NCBI RefSeq assembly: GCF_000423465.1 | Contig: NZ_AUIA01000011.1 | Coordinates: 62,001 to 126,000 of the forward strand | Origin: Propionicicella superfundia DSM 22317 | GTDB taxonomy: Bacteria > Actinomycetota > Actinomycetes > Propionibacteriales > Propionibacteriaceae | Direction of reading: 5' to 3' | Length of the DNA: 64,000 nt | Shown here: in pieces, positions 1-8,463 of the stretch | Layout of the letters: the number at the start of each line of letters is the position of its first letter | Numbering within the stretch: the stretch's first letter is position 1 | Position numbers and translations under genes: made by a program | The notes under the pieces: model-generated | What the model was told of the DNA's origin: nothing | Databases searched by the model: none | Seen by the model: the letters and a program-made list of their open reading frames with translations, nothing else

Positions 1-789
1 CCCCAGGTCGTCCAGTGCCTTCGCCAGCGACTCGCGGCTTCCGTCGACGGCCGTGGGATCGACGACGGCCGATGCGCCGAAACGCCAGGCGAGTTCGCGC
101 CGCCCGGGATCGGGGTCGGAGACGACGACCAGTGCGCCGCGGTCGGTGGCCAGAGCCGCGGCCGAGAGCCCGACCATCCCGGCGCCCGTGACGAGCACCG
201 AGCGTCCACCCAACTCGGCGCGGTGGGCGGCCCTGGCCATGGCGGAGGCGGCTGTCGCCGTGCCGCAGCAGGCCGGCGCGAACAGCGCGGCGGGCAGGTC
301 CTCCGGCACCGGCACGATCGTCGTTCCCGACCGAAGCTGGACGTGGGTGGCGAAGCCCCCGGACAGCGGCCAGGATTCCGAGAACGGCTGGTGCCCGTAC
401 TTGCGCAGCGTCGCGCACTTCTGCGGGAGGCCGTCCCGGCAGAGGTCGCACTCCCCACAGCTCACCGCCACCGACCAGACCACGCGTTGCCCGATCCGCA
501 CCGAGGACCCGTCGGACGCCTTCACCGCTCCCGCCGTCGCGACGATCCGGCCCACCTGCTCGTGCCCGAGGACGAGCGGTGCCCCGGCGGAGCGGTCCCC
601 GTGGACCGTGTGGAGGTCGGAGCCGCAGACCGTCGCCGCCTCGACCCGCACGAGCGCCTCGCCGGGCGCGAGGAGCACCCGCGGCACCGTCACCGTGCGG
701 TGCGGCGAGCCAGGGGCGCTCCACAGCATCGCGCTGGCGGGAGGTTCGAGGTCGAGGGGGACGGTGGCGGCCCGGGCGGTGGTGCTCAC
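1..789 (-). CDS. zinc-dependent alcohol dehydrogenase, phosphonate-catabolism associated (3' end beyond window)
   Basis: Medium-chain Zn-dependent dehydrogenase of 263 visible residues; the gene runs off the left edge. The GTG start lies inside the stop region of the upstream hydrolase, so the two are translationally coupled. Visible features are the catalytic-zinc Cys55 in VCGSDLH and His76 in GHE, a structural-zinc cluster at Cys111, Cys114, Cys117 and Cys125, and a Rossmann nucleotide-binding GAGMVG motif near residue 186. Such dehydrogenases recur at the end of phosphonate operons (the HpnZ-type, TIGR03366-like group). Its position after phnD-phnC-phnE and a phosphonatase-like hydrolase suggests that it oxidises or reduces an aldehyde or alcohol produced from a phosphonate. 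The substrate is inferred from context only. Confidence 0.85.
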   Translation of the reverse strand, partial: MSTTARAATVPLDLEPPASAMLWSAPGSPHRTVTVPRVLLAPGEALVRVEAATVCGSDLHTVHGDRSAGAPLVLGHEQVGRIVATAGAVKASDGSSVRIGQRVVWSVAVSCGECDLCRDGLPQKCATLRKYGHQPFSESWPLSGGFATHVQLRSGTTIVPVPEDLPAALFAPACCGTATAASAMARAAHRAELGGRSVLVTGAGMVGLSAAALATDRGALVVVSDPDPGRRELAWRFGASAVVDPTAVDGSRESLAKALDDLG

Positions 790-1517
790 GGCAGTTCGAG
801 CAGGAACCGCGGCAGGGCGGCGACGCTCTCGAGCACGGCATCGGCACCGGCCTCGGTGAGGCGTGCCAGGTCGTGGGAGCCGGTGAGGACCCCGACCACG
901 GCGCCCGCGCCGGCGTTCCGGCCCGCGATCATGTCGCTGGCGGTGTCGCCCACGACGACCACCGACGAGACCGCCCGGGCCTTGGTGGCGACGATCGCCG
1001 AGAGGATCATGTCGGGTGCGGGCCGGCCCCGGCCCCCGGCGTCGGCCGGCGACAGCGCACCGTCCACGACCCATCCGAGGTGGGACAGGAGGGCGTCCCT
1101 CGTCGCCGGTGAGAAGCCGGTGGTGAGGACGACCCGCAGCCCGGCGTCCCGCAGCGCGGCGATCGCGGCCCCCGCCCCGGGCACCTCCTCGACGCCCTCG
1201 GTCTCGGCCAGTTCGCCGTAGGAGCGTTCGAACAGACGGTTCGCCTCCTGGGCCGCCGCCTCGTTGCCGGCGGTGAGGTGCCGGAAGACCGCGATCTTCG
1301 ACTGGCCCATCGTGTCGTGCACGTACTGTGCCGCCGAGGCGAGCGGCATGTACGTGTCGAGGCCCGCCTCACGGGCCGTGCGGGCGAAGGCCCGCTCGAC
1401 CAGTCCGTCGTCGCGGACGGTGGTTCCGGCCATGTCCATCACGACCAGATCGAACGAGGGGCGGTGCGCGTCGTCCCGTCGTGCCCGGCGTTCTGTGTTC
1501 CACGTGACTGTCATCAT
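786..1517 (-). CDS. phosphonatase-like HAD hydrolase (PhnX-like)
   Basis: HAD-superfamily hydrolase of 243 aa. The nucleophile motif MDMAGTT places the catalytic Asp at residue 28, and motif III/IV acidic residues are seen in VVGDTASD near the C-terminus. In the cap region, MGQSK puts Lys74 at the position of the lysine that forms a Schiff base with phosphonoacetaldehyde in true PhnX (established for phosphonatase). It may therefore cleave the C-P bond of phosphonoacetaldehyde made by the divergent phnW product, giving acetaldehyde and phosphate. The start was chosen at two tandem ATG codons (1517 or 1514) behind an AAGGAAG ribosome-binding site; the farther ATG at 1574 would overlap phnE. 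The stop overlaps the GTG of the downstream dehydrogenase. PhnX-like proteins of the TIGR03351 group have less certain substrates. Confidence 0.85.
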   Translation of the reverse strand: MMTVTWNTERRARRDDAHRPSFDLVVMDMAGTTVRDDGLVERAFARTAREAGLDTYMPLASAAQYVHDTMGQSKIAVFRHLTAGNEAAAQEANRLFERSYGELAETEGVEEVPGAGAAIAALRDAGLRVVLTTGFSPATRDALLSHLGWVVDGALSPADAGGRGRPAPDMILSAIVATKARAVSSVVVVGDTASDMIAGRNAGAGAVVGVLTGSHDLARLTEAGADAVLESVAALPRFLLELP

Positions 1518-1549
1518 CTCTTCCTTGCTGTGAGTCGGGATCGGCAGGG

Positions 1550-3244
1550 TCATCGGAAGGTGTGGCGCATCCACATCGCCAGCGACTCCACGACGAGCAC
1601 GGCCGCCAGGATCATGCCCACGATCGTCGTGACGAGCCCGTAGTTGGCGCCCTGGCTGGCGTTGAGCAGGTAGTAGCCGACACCGCCGGCGCCCACGATG
1701 CCGAGTGTCGTGGCCGCGCGGAGGTTCGTGTCGAGCATGTAGAAGGTGTGGCCGATCACGGCCCGCAGCCCCTGCGGCACGGTGGCGCCCGCATAGACCT
1801 GGCCGCGGGACGCCCCGGTCGCGGTCAGCGCGTGCTCCGGCCCCGGGTCGACCTCCTCCAGCGAGTCGGCGATGAGCTTGCCGAGCAGGCCGATGCCGCC
1901 GAAGGCGAGCGCGATCGTCCCGGCCTGCGCGCCGAGCCCGGTGATGACGATGAGGACGATCGCCAAGATGATCTCGGGGATCGCACGGATCAGCACGAGC
2001 AGCACCCGTGCCCCGCCCCGCACCGCCGGGTTGGGGGCGACGTTGCGGGCCGCGAGCGAGCCGATCACGAGCGAGAACGCCAGCGACAGGAGCGTCGCGG
2101 CGAGCGCGATGGCGATGGTCTCACCCATCGCGCCCATCATCCGGCCCGGCGAGTACGCGCCGACGTCCGGCGGCCAGAACTGCGCGGCCACCGGCGGGAT
2201 CCTCCCCCAGACCGTGACGATGTCGCCCCAGGCGATGTCGCACACCCACACGCTCGCCGCCAGGACGGCGACTGCGGCCCAGCCCCAGCCGGTGTTCCTG
2301 GTGCGCGCCCTCGTCCAGGGACGGCGCAAGGCGCGTTCGACGTCCGACGGGACGGTCTGCGGGCGGGATCGCGGCCGGCGTGCAGGGCGTCCGGACGATG
2401 CGCCGAGCATGGCCGCGCGGACGCCGCTGGAGATGAACTCCATCACCACGCACAGCGCGAAGATCACGAGCGCGTACCCGAGCCCGAGCCCGTAGTCGAG
2501 CGCCTTGAACGCGTAGGACATCTGCATCCCGAGACCAGCGACGCCCACGTAGCCGAGCAGCACGGACCCGCGCAGGTTGATGTCGTTGCGGTGCAGCGTG
2601 GTCGCCACCCAGGACGGCAGCACCTGGGGGAGGACGCCCGCGGTGTACTCCTGCAGCCGGGAGCCGCCCGCCGCCCGGATCGCGAGGCGGGGGCCTTCGT
2701 CGATCTGCTCGATGGCGTCGGCGAACATCTTCGAGATCATCCCGACGGAGTGGAGGCCGATGGCGAGGATGCCGGGAAGCGTCCCGAGCGAGAACACGAG
2801 CACGAACACCATCGCGAGCACGACGTCCGGCAGGGCCCGGGCGAGGACGCCGACGAATCGCGCGACCGTGCGCACGAGAGGGTTCGGGGTGGTGTTGGCC
2901 GCGGCGAGGAATGCGACGGGGACCGAGAGGACGGCCGCGAGCGCCGTGCCGCACACCACGAGGCCGACGGTCAGCGCGGTCTGATAGGCGAGTTCGGCGG
3001 GCGCGGGGAACTGGATCGCCCCGATCCGGCGGATGAACCGCTCCGCGTTCGACCAGGACAGCAGCATCCGGCCGACGTCCAGTCGGATCCACAGCAGCGC
3101 CCACACGGCCGCGACGGCAAGCGCCAGGAGGACGAGCGATGCGACGACCCGCTCGACCGGCACCGGGGGGCGGGGGGCGCGGGAGGCGACGTCCCTCGCG
3201 CCGGGATCGTCCACCCGTCCGGGAGCGGTGTGCAGGGCGGTCAT
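1550..3244 (-). CDS. phnE: phosphonate ABC transporter permease, two fused PhnE domains
   Basis: Integral membrane protein of 564 aa that contains two complete PhnE-type permease halves in one chain, roughly residues 1-290 and 300-564. Each half carries an ABC-permease cytoplasmic coupling loop: AAGGSRLQEY with LPQVLP in the first and ATGASRGQVY with VPQGLR in the second. Most bacteria encode PhnE as a single about 270-aa protein that dimerises, so this is a fusion or tandem duplication giving a ready-made permease pair. The start ATG overlaps the phnC stop (ATGA), which indicates translational coupling. It should form the membrane channel for phosphonate import with the PhnC ATPase and the PhnD lipoprotein. 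Confidence 0.93.
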   Translation of the reverse strand: MTALHTAPGRVDDPGARDVASRAPRPPVPVERVVASLVLLALAVAAVWALLWIRLDVGRMLLSWSNAERFIRRIGAIQFPAPAELAYQTALTVGLVVCGTALAAVLSVPVAFLAAANTTPNPLVRTVARFVGVLARALPDVVLAMVFVLVFSLGTLPGILAIGLHSVGMISKMFADAIEQIDEGPRLAIRAAGGSRLQEYTAGVLPQVLPSWVATTLHRNDINLRGSVLLGYVGVAGLGMQMSYAFKALDYGLGLGYALVIFALCVVMEFISSGVRAAMLGASSGRPARRPRSRPQTVPSDVERALRRPWTRARTRNTGWGWAAVAVLAASVWVCDIAWGDIVTVWGRIPPVAAQFWPPDVGAYSPGRMMGAMGETIAIALAATLLSLAFSLVIGSLAARNVAPNPAVRGGARVLLVLIRAIPEIILAIVLIVITGLGAQAGTIALAFGGIGLLGKLIADSLEEVDPGPEHALTATGASRGQVYAGATVPQGLRAVIGHTFYMLDTNLRAATTLGIVGAGGVGYYLLNASQGANYGLVTTIVGMILAAVLVVESLAMWMRHTFR

Positions 3245-4095
3245 TCGCCGACCTTCACGCGGGACGGCCCACCCGGCCGATGCTCGGTGACGACGGCTTC
3301 GAGGGCGGCGATGTCGGCGGCCGACGCGGCCGGCCCGTAGATCCGCATGACCTCGTCCTTGGTGATCTCGAAGGTGGCGGCGTCCAGCACGACCCGTCCT
3401 TGCCGCAGGCCGACGACCCGGTCCGCCCAGGAGATCGCCAGGTCGACCTGGTGCAGGCTGCACAGGACGGTGAGGCTGCGCTCGGAGCCGATCTCGCGGA
3501 TGAGATCCATGACCTGACGGCTCGAGTCGGGGTCGAGGGACGCGACGGGCTCGTCGGCGAGGAGGATCTCGGGATCCTGCATCAGTGCCCGGGCGATCGC
3601 CACGCGTTGCTGCTGGCCGCCCGACAGGGTGTCGGCGCGCTGGTAGGCCTGGCCCAGCAGGCCGACGCGGTCGAGATGGCCCAGCGCCGCGAGCCTGGCC
3701 GTCCGCGAATAGGACCACAGGCCCAGACGGGGGCCGCGGACGGAGGCGAGCGAGCCGGTCAGCACGTTCTCCAGGACGGTGAGCGAGCCGACGAGCTCGA
3801 ACTGCTGGAAGATGAACCCGATCCGGCTGCGGAGCGTCCGCAGCGAGCGGCCGGACAGCGAGGACACGGGCTGTCCGAGCACCTCGACCGCGCCCGCCGT
3901 GGGCTGCTCGAGGCCATTGACGTGACGCAGCAGCGTGGACTTGCCGGACCCGGAGAGCCCGAGCAGGACGGTGACCTCCCCGGCCGGGACGGCGAGGGTC
4001 ACGTCGTCCAGGGCGAGGGTCGTGTCGAAGCGCTTGCTGACACCGGCCACCGAGATCACGGGCCCGTCGGGCCGGGCGGTCTTGTTCATGTCCAT
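3241..4095 (-). CDS. phnC: phosphonate ABC transporter ATP-binding protein
   Basis: ABC ATPase of 284 aa energising phosphonate import. Walker A is GLSGSGKST, the signature is LSGGQQQRVAIARAL and Walker B is ILLADEP, all in normal order. The start was set at the ATG at 4095, preceded by GGAAGG nine bases upstream; a second ATG two codons later is possible, and the longer reading back to 4257 has no ribosome-binding site and low-complexity arginine-rich sequence. It sits 97 bp downstream of phnD and overlaps phnE by four bases. Family length (about 250-280 aa) agrees. Confidence 0.95.
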   Translation of the reverse strand: MDMNKTARPDGPVISVAGVSKRFDTTLALDDVTLAVPAGEVTVLLGLSGSGKSTLLRHVNGLEQPTAGAVEVLGQPVSSLSGRSLRTLRSRIGFIFQQFELVGSLTVLENVLTGSLASVRGPRLGLWSYSRTARLAALGHLDRVGLLGQAYQRADTLSGGQQQRVAIARALMQDPEILLADEPVASLDPDSSRQVMDLIREIGSERSLTVLCSLHQVDLAISWADRVVGLRQGRVVLDAATFEITKDEVMRIYGPAASAADIAALEAVVTEHRPGGPSRVKVGE

Positions 4096-4179
4096 CGCTG
4101 GTCGCCTTCCGGGTGGGGGACGGTGGAAGCACGCGGCGCGGCGGCCCGACCGATGGTCGCGCCACCGCGCACGCGGCGG

Positions 4180-4197
4180 AGTGAGCCGTGGCTCACT
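4180..4197. terminator. short inverted repeat at the phnD stop codon
   Basis: AGTGAGCC and GGCTCACT form a perfect 8-bp inverted repeat with a 2-nt centre that includes the phnD TGA stop. It could fold in the phnD-phnC mRNA (in practice with a 4-nt or larger loop) and let the binding protein be made in excess over the transporter. There is no U tract, so full termination is doubtful. Confidence 0.35.
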
Positions 4198-5110
4198 TCT
4201 GGCACTGCTTGGCCTGCGTCTTCTCGCAGATGCTGCGGATCGTGTCGTAGTAGGCATCGTCCACGGGCGAGGTGGCGTAGAAGACCTTCCGGAAGGCCTC
4301 GGTGTCGGCTCCGCTCACGCCGGCGGCGATGATGTCGTCGATGGTGACCTGCTGCAGGACGTCCTTGAGTTGCGACTGGATGTCGGCCGGGAGCGTGCTC
4401 GACATCACGATCGGCGCGCCCGGCACCATCGTCTTGGTGATGACCTTGACCTTGTCGGACTTGGCGACCTCGCTGTCCTCGGCGAAGCCCGCCTCGCATT
4501 CGGTGCCCTCGCCGACCTTCTGGACGCTGACGTCGTGCTTGCCTGCGAAGACGGGGGTGATGTCGGTGGTCGGATCGATGCCCTCGTTCAGCAGGTTGTA
4601 GCTCGGGAAGAGGTAGCCGGAGGTGGACGATGGGTCGACGAAGCAGACCTTCTTGCCCTTGAACTGCGCCAGCGAGGTGATCGAGGAGGATGCCGGGGCG
4701 ATCGCCATCGAGTAGTAGCCGGGCTCCTGGCCCTTGACCGTGATGATCGACGAGATGGGGGTGAGCTTGGCGCCGTTGTTCGTCGCCGTGACGTACGTGA
4801 AGCCGGAGAACGACGCGACGTCGATCTTGCCGGCGATCGCTGCCTCGATGAGCGCGGCGTAGTCGGTGGACTCGTGGTACTGAACCGTCTTGCCCGTCTT
4901 GGTGGCGATGTAGTCCATGAGCGGCTGGTAGTTCGTCTGCGTGCTGACCGAGTCGGGCACCACGCCGAAGACCAGTGTGTTCGAATCGACCGCGAACGTG
5001 CCCGCGTCGGTGGTGGGCTCCGCCGTCGGAGAGGAGCAGCCGGTGACTCCGGCGACCAGCAGCAGCGAGCCGAGGAGAGCGGAGAGGACGGCGACGAATC
5101 TGGCTTTCAT
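4193..5110 (-). CDS. phnD: phosphonate ABC transporter substrate-binding lipoprotein
   Basis: Periplasmic-type binding protein of 305 aa, exported and lipid-anchored: a hydrophobic signal ends in the lipobox VTGC, followed by a Ser/Thr-rich linker. The body matches PhnD/phosphate-phosphonate binding proteins (Pfam phosphonate-bd fold), for example LVFGVVPDSVSTQ near the N-terminus and VDPSSTSGYLFP in the middle, the latter typical of the anion-binding loop. The start at 5110 follows AAAGG five bases upstream. It is the first gene of the leftward operon, and the 234-bp gap to phnW holds the divergent promoters. It captures phosphonates such as 2-aminoethylphosphonate, which would fit the adjacent transaminase. 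Confidence 0.95.
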   Translation of the reverse strand: MKARFVAVLSALLGSLLLVAGVTGCSSPTAEPTTDAGTFAVDSNTLVFGVVPDSVSTQTNYQPLMDYIATKTGKTVQYHESTDYAALIEAAIAGKIDVASFSGFTYVTATNNGAKLTPISSIITVKGQEPGYYSMAIAPASSSITSLAQFKGKKVCFVDPSSTSGYLFPSYNLLNEGIDPTTDITPVFAGKHDVSVQKVGEGTECEAGFAEDSEVAKSDKVKVITKTMVPGAPIVMSSTLPADIQSQLKDVLQQVTIDDIIAAGVSGADTEAFRKVFYATSPVDDAYYDTIRSICEKTQAKQCQK

Positions 5111-5290
5111 CTGGACCTTTCGGATTCGATTGACGAGGCCACAGTGGCACCGCCGTCGGGCCGCGCTGCCGGGGGGATGCGAGCTTTCCAACAGCGTTCA
5201 GCAGATGTTGCGCCCTGTGTCGTCTTGGACACCTGGGCGTCGCGCGGGTGTTGCGGTGCGGAAACCTCGCCGTCCGACGTCCGTCATGGG

Positions 5291-5332
5291 CCATCTGGAT
5301 GATCGTGCCTGCAGATATGCCTTTGCAGATGG
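5291..5332. promoter_or_regulatory. repeat cluster upstream of phnW, possible regulator site
   Basis: CCATCTG at 5291-5297 and CAGATGG at 5326-5332 form an inverted repeat, and TGCAGAT occurs twice (5310-5316 and 5324-5330) 14 bp apart. This lies just before the phnW ribosome-binding site (GGAG) in the phnD-phnW divergent gap. It is a plausible operator, but no regulator gene lies in this locus within the window. Confidence 0.3.
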
Positions 5333-5344
5333 AGATGATGACGC

Positions 5345-6451
5345 ATGGATCGGGACAATGTCCTGCTCACGCCGGGACCGCTGACGACGACTCTGCGCAC
5401 CAAGCTCGCGATGTTGCGCGACTGGGGCTCGTGGGACGCGGGCTTCAACGAGCTCACCGCTCGCGTGCGGGGCAGACTGCTGGACATCGTCCATGGCGGG
5501 GACACCCATGTGGTGGTGCCGCTCCAGGGGAGCGGGACCTTCAGCGTCGAGGCCGCCGTCGCCTCGGTGGTGCCGCGGGACGGCCACCTCCTGGTGCTGG
5601 ACAACGGCGCCTACTGCAGGCGCATGGGCCGGCTGGCGACGCTGATGGGACGACGGACGACGGTCTCTGTCCAGCCCGAGAACGCCCCGGTCGATCCGGA
5701 GGTCGTGGCCGGCCTGCTGGAGGCCGATCCGACGATCACGCACGTGGGCTACGTCCACTGCGAGACGGGGACAGGGGTCGTCAACCCGTTGCAGGAGGTG
5801 TCCGACCTGTGCCGGCGTACCGGCCGGGGACTCATCATCGACGCGATGAGCTCGTTCGGCGCTCTTCCGCTCGATGCCCGCGCGCTGCGGTTCGACGCGC
5901 TCGTCGCGGCGAGCGGCAAGTGCCTGGAGGGCGTGCCCGGCATGGGGTTCGTCCTCCTCCGTTCGGAGATCCTCGCCGCCTGCGAAGGACGCAGCCACTC
6001 CCTGTCCCTGGACCTGTACGACCAGTGGGCGTATATGGAGCGCACGGGACAGTGGCGTTTCACGCCGCCGACGCATGTCGTCGCCGCCCTGGACGAGGCC
6101 GTTGCCCAGTTCCTGGAGGAGGGGCAGCGGGAGCGGCTGGCCCGCTACACGGACAACCTCCGGACCCTTCTGGACGGGATGGGCGCGCTCGGCTTCCGGA
6201 CGTTCCTCGATCCCGCGGATCTGTCCCCGATCATCGTCACGTTCCACGCCCCGTCGGACCCGCGGTATGACTTCCGGACCCTGTACGAGGGGACGAGGCG
6301 GCGCGGCTTCATCCTCTACCCGGGCAAGCTGACCGAGGTCGAGACCTTCCGGGTCGGCTGCATCGGGGCCATCGGCCGCACCGAGATGGAGCAGGCCGTC
6401 GACGCGATCGCTCGCACGCTCGCCGAGGCCGGGGTCACCCGCGTCTCCTGA
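5345..6451 (+). CDS. phnW: 2-aminoethylphosphonate-pyruvate transaminase
   Basis: PLP-dependent class V aminotransferase of 368 aa. It begins with the family hallmark [10 protein letters not shown], has the phosphate-binding GSGTFSVEA region near residue 62, an [11 protein letters not shown] cofactor-binding Asp motif and the Schiff-base lysine Lys192 in [11 protein letters not shown]. PhnW converts 2-aminoethylphosphonate plus pyruvate into phosphonoacetaldehyde plus alanine, which would feed the PhnX-like hydrolase encoded on the opposite strand. The ATG at 5345 has a GGAG element nine bases upstream. Transcribed away from phnD, it completes an import and degradation locus without C-P lyase genes. 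Confidence 0.95.
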   Translation: MDRDNVLLTPGPLTTTLRTKLAMLRDWGSWDAGFNELTARVRGRLLDIVHGGDTHVVVPLQGSGTFSVEAAVASVVPRDGHLLVLDNGAYCRRMGRLATLMGRRTTVSVQPENAPVDPEVVAGLLEADPTITHVGYVHCETGTGVVNPLQEVSDLCRRTGRGLIIDAMSSFGALPLDARALRFDALVAASGKCLEGVPGMGFVLLRSEILAACEGRSHSLSLDLYDQWAYMERTGQWRFTPPTHVVAALDEAVAQFLEEGQRERLARYTDNLRTLLDGMGALGFRTFLDPADLSPIIVTFHAPSDPRYDFRTLYEGTRRRGFILYPGKLTEVETFRVGCIGAIGRTEMEQAVDAIARTLAEAGVTRVS

Positions 6452-6489
6452 CGGCGTCCGCGGGGCGAACCGCGGTGAGCGAGGCCGGT

Positions 6490-6520
6490 TCGACCCGGGG
6501 CGCGCCCCGCTCCGGGTCGA
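6490..6520 (+). terminator. hairpin downstream of phnW
   Basis: TCGACCCGG (6490-6498) pairs with CCGGGTCGA (6512-6520) around a 13-nt GC-rich loop. It begins 38 nt after the phnW stop and probably ends that transcript, although no T run follows, as is common in high-GC actinobacteria. Confidence 0.5.
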
Positions 6521-6557
6521 CGCGGTGCCGTCCTCACGCGCCGTCCTCAGGCGGTGT

Positions 6558-6727
6558 TGACCGCCAGGTTGTGAGGCATACCGGCCCGGTGAGGGCGACC
6601 CAGGGGAGATGACCGCCAGTCTGTGAGGCATACGGCACCTCCGCCGGGCCTGGTATGCCTCACAACCCGGCGGTCACCCACAGCGACCGGAGCAACCTGG
6701 CTGGTATGCCTCGCAACCTGGCTGGTA
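6558..6727. repeat. 170-bp palindromic element, copy A (four 25-bp motifs)
   Basis: Four copies of a 25-bp motif, core CCAGGTTGTGAGGCATACC, lie at 6558-6582 (forward), 6610-6634 (forward), 6652-6676 (reverse) and about 6703-6727 (reverse). Start-to-start distances are 52, 42 and 51 bp. A partial fifth GGTATGC follows at 6724. The same arrangement with the same distances recurs at 57137-57306. The element fills most of the 363-bp gap (6452-6814) between the convergent phnW and UDP-glucose dehydrogenase genes; the rest of that gap holds the phnW hairpin and no gene. The function is unknown. Confidence 0.85.
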
Positions 6728-6814
6728 TGCGGCCGCAGATGGCGACGGAGGAGGTGCCCGAGGAGGAGGCAGCCCCTTCGGGGAGCTTCACGCCGAAGGG
6801 TGCGACGGGATGGG

Positions 6815-8125
6815 TCACAGGGTCGCGGCGCGGCCCATCTGGACGACCTTCCAGCCCGCGGCCTGCCAGCGGGCGCGGTCGAGCTTGAGGCGCCCGTCGA
6901 TCAGCACCCTGTTCCTCACCAGCCCGGCGCAGTCGGCGGGATCGAGCTGGCGGAACAGCGGCCACTCGGTGAGATGGAGGACGAGCTCGGCGTCGCGCAG
7001 GCAGTCCTCGACGGTCTCGGCCTGGGTGAACGACGGGCCGGACACCTGCGCCTCGGGGTCGTAGATCCAGACGTCGGCGCCGGCCGCGGCGAGATGGTCG
7101 GCGACGGTCAGCGCCGGGCTGTTGCGGGTGTCGTCGGTGCCGGGTTTGAACGCCGCCCCGAGGACGGCCACCTTCCGCCCGGCGATGTCGCCGCCGAGTT
7201 GCGCGATCGCCAGCTCGGCCACCTCGGCGCGCTGCCCCTCGTTGATGGCCTCGACGGATGCGATGAAGTCGGCGAGGACGTCCACCCTCAGCTCCCCGGC
7301 CCGTGCGGCGAGCGCCCGGATGTCCTTCGGCAGGCAGCCCCCGCCGAAGCCCAGCCCCGCGTTGAGGAACTCCCTGCCGATCCGGGTGTCGTGGCCGAGG
7401 GCGTCCGCCAGCAGCGTCACGTCGCCACCGGCGGCCTGGCACATCTGCGCCATGGCGTTGATGAACGAGATCTTCGTGGCGAGGAAGGCGTTCGCCGCCA
7501 CCTTGATCAGCTCGGCGGTCGCGATGTCGCACTCCACGACGGGGACGCCGTCGCTGATCGGGATCGCGTACACCTCGCGCATCGTCTCGAGCGCCTGCGC
7601 GCTGCGGGTGCCGAGGACGATGCGGTCGGGGCTGAGGGTGTCGGAGACGGCGAACGCCTCGCGCAGGAACTCGGGATTCCACATCACCTCGACCCCGGCG
7701 CCCGGCGCGAGCCGGTCGAGGCGCTGCTGCAGGAGGGGCGCCGTCCCGACCGGGACGGTCGACTTGCCGGCGATGAGGGTGGGCCGCGTCAGCAGCGGGC
7801 CGAGCGACTCGACGACCGACCACACCTGCGACAGGTCCGCCGCGCCCGACTCCGACTGGGGCGTCCCGACGCACAGGAAGTGGACGTCGGCCCAGTCGGC
7901 GATCTCGCGATAGTCGGTGGTGAACCGCAGCCGGCCCGACGCGGTGTGCTTGGCGAGGAGCGGCTCGAGGCCCTCCTCGAAGATCGTGGAGTGGCCGGAC
8001 GCGAGGACCGCGACGCGGCCGGGATCGACGTCGACGCCGATGACCCGGTGCCCGAACTCCGCCATGCCCGCGGCATGAGCCGCGCCGAGATAGTTCGTGC
8101 CGATGACCGCGACATTCAATGGCAT
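6815..8125 (-). CDS. UDP-glucose/nucleotide-sugar 6-dehydrogenase family protein
   Basis: NAD-dependent nucleotide-sugar dehydrogenase of 436 aa. An N-terminal Rossmann domain begins with VAVIGTNYLG, the central domain contains NAFLATKISFIN with the conserved Lys, and the catalytic cysteine is Cys264 in GFGGGCLPKD. A C-terminal UDP-binding domain has GAAFKPGTDDTRNSP. The family oxidises UDP-glucose to UDP-glucuronate (or UDP-ManNAc to its uronate) for cell-surface polysaccharides. The start at 8125 has GGAAG ten bases upstream; an ATG three codons earlier is too close to that site. The usual GxGxxG is GTNYLG here, with Gly-Tyr replaced by Asn-Tyr, so the exact substrate is left open. Confidence 0.9.
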   Translation of the reverse strand: MPLNVAVIGTNYLGAAHAAGMAEFGHRVIGVDVDPGRVAVLASGHSTIFEEGLEPLLAKHTASGRLRFTTDYREIADWADVHFLCVGTPQSESGAADLSQVWSVVESLGPLLTRPTLIAGKSTVPVGTAPLLQQRLDRLAPGAGVEVMWNPEFLREAFAVSDTLSPDRIVLGTRSAQALETMREVYAIPISDGVPVVECDIATAELIKVAANAFLATKISFINAMAQMCQAAGGDVTLLADALGHDTRIGREFLNAGLGFGGGCLPKDIRALAARAGELRVDVLADFIASVEAINEGQRAEVAELAIAQLGGDIAGRKVAVLGAAFKPGTDDTRNSPALTVADHLAAAGADVWIYDPEAQVSGPSFTQAETVEDCLRDAELVLHLTEWPLFRQLDPADCAGLVRNRVLIDGRLKLDRARWQAAGWKVVQMGRAATL

Positions 8126-8463
8126 GGCGCCCATGCTTCCACAGGCGCGAGGAACGCGCGTCCCGGTGGACACCTACGGCCACGTCGCACGGATCGCCGC
8201 GCCCGAAGTCCTCGGTGCAGCCGGTCGGCGGCCCCGAGCCGGCATCGCCCCGCCGGCGCGCCCGGCCCGCGCCTGGTCGCGGCGGGCGCAGGAGTTCGCG
8301 CCCGATGCCTGGAGCAGATGACCGCCCAGGATGATGCACGCTGCCGCGAGCCTGGCGCAGCGGCTCTGGTGCAGGACGCCGCCGGACGTCGCGGAGCGTC
8401 CGGCGGATCGGGGGTCCGCTAGCCTGTAGAGGGTGAGTGACAGACGGTTGTCGACAGGTCCAC
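8126..8463. other. 338-bp gap; promoter and small upstream ORF for the CorC-like gene
   Basis: Most of this gap shows no gene. At its right end TAGCCT (8420-8425) resembles a -10 box. Seven bases later a GTG (8433) opens a 12-codon frame that ends with TGA at 8469-8471, overlapping the ATG (8464) of the next gene. A second GTG at 8437 is in frame with that gene and would extend it by nine residues. Confidence 0.45.

Noticed and set aside
1562-3340. Long 592-codon plus-strand frame opposite phnE
   Set aside because: Arg/Gly/Asp/His-rich composition typical of antisense frames in high-GC DNA; phnE on the other strand has clear permease motifs.
1550-4165. A single 871-residue reading on the minus strand covering phnC and phnE
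   Set aside because: The first 300 residues are an arginine/proline-rich shadow frame of phnC; the real phnE starts at 3244 where ATG overlaps the phnC stop.
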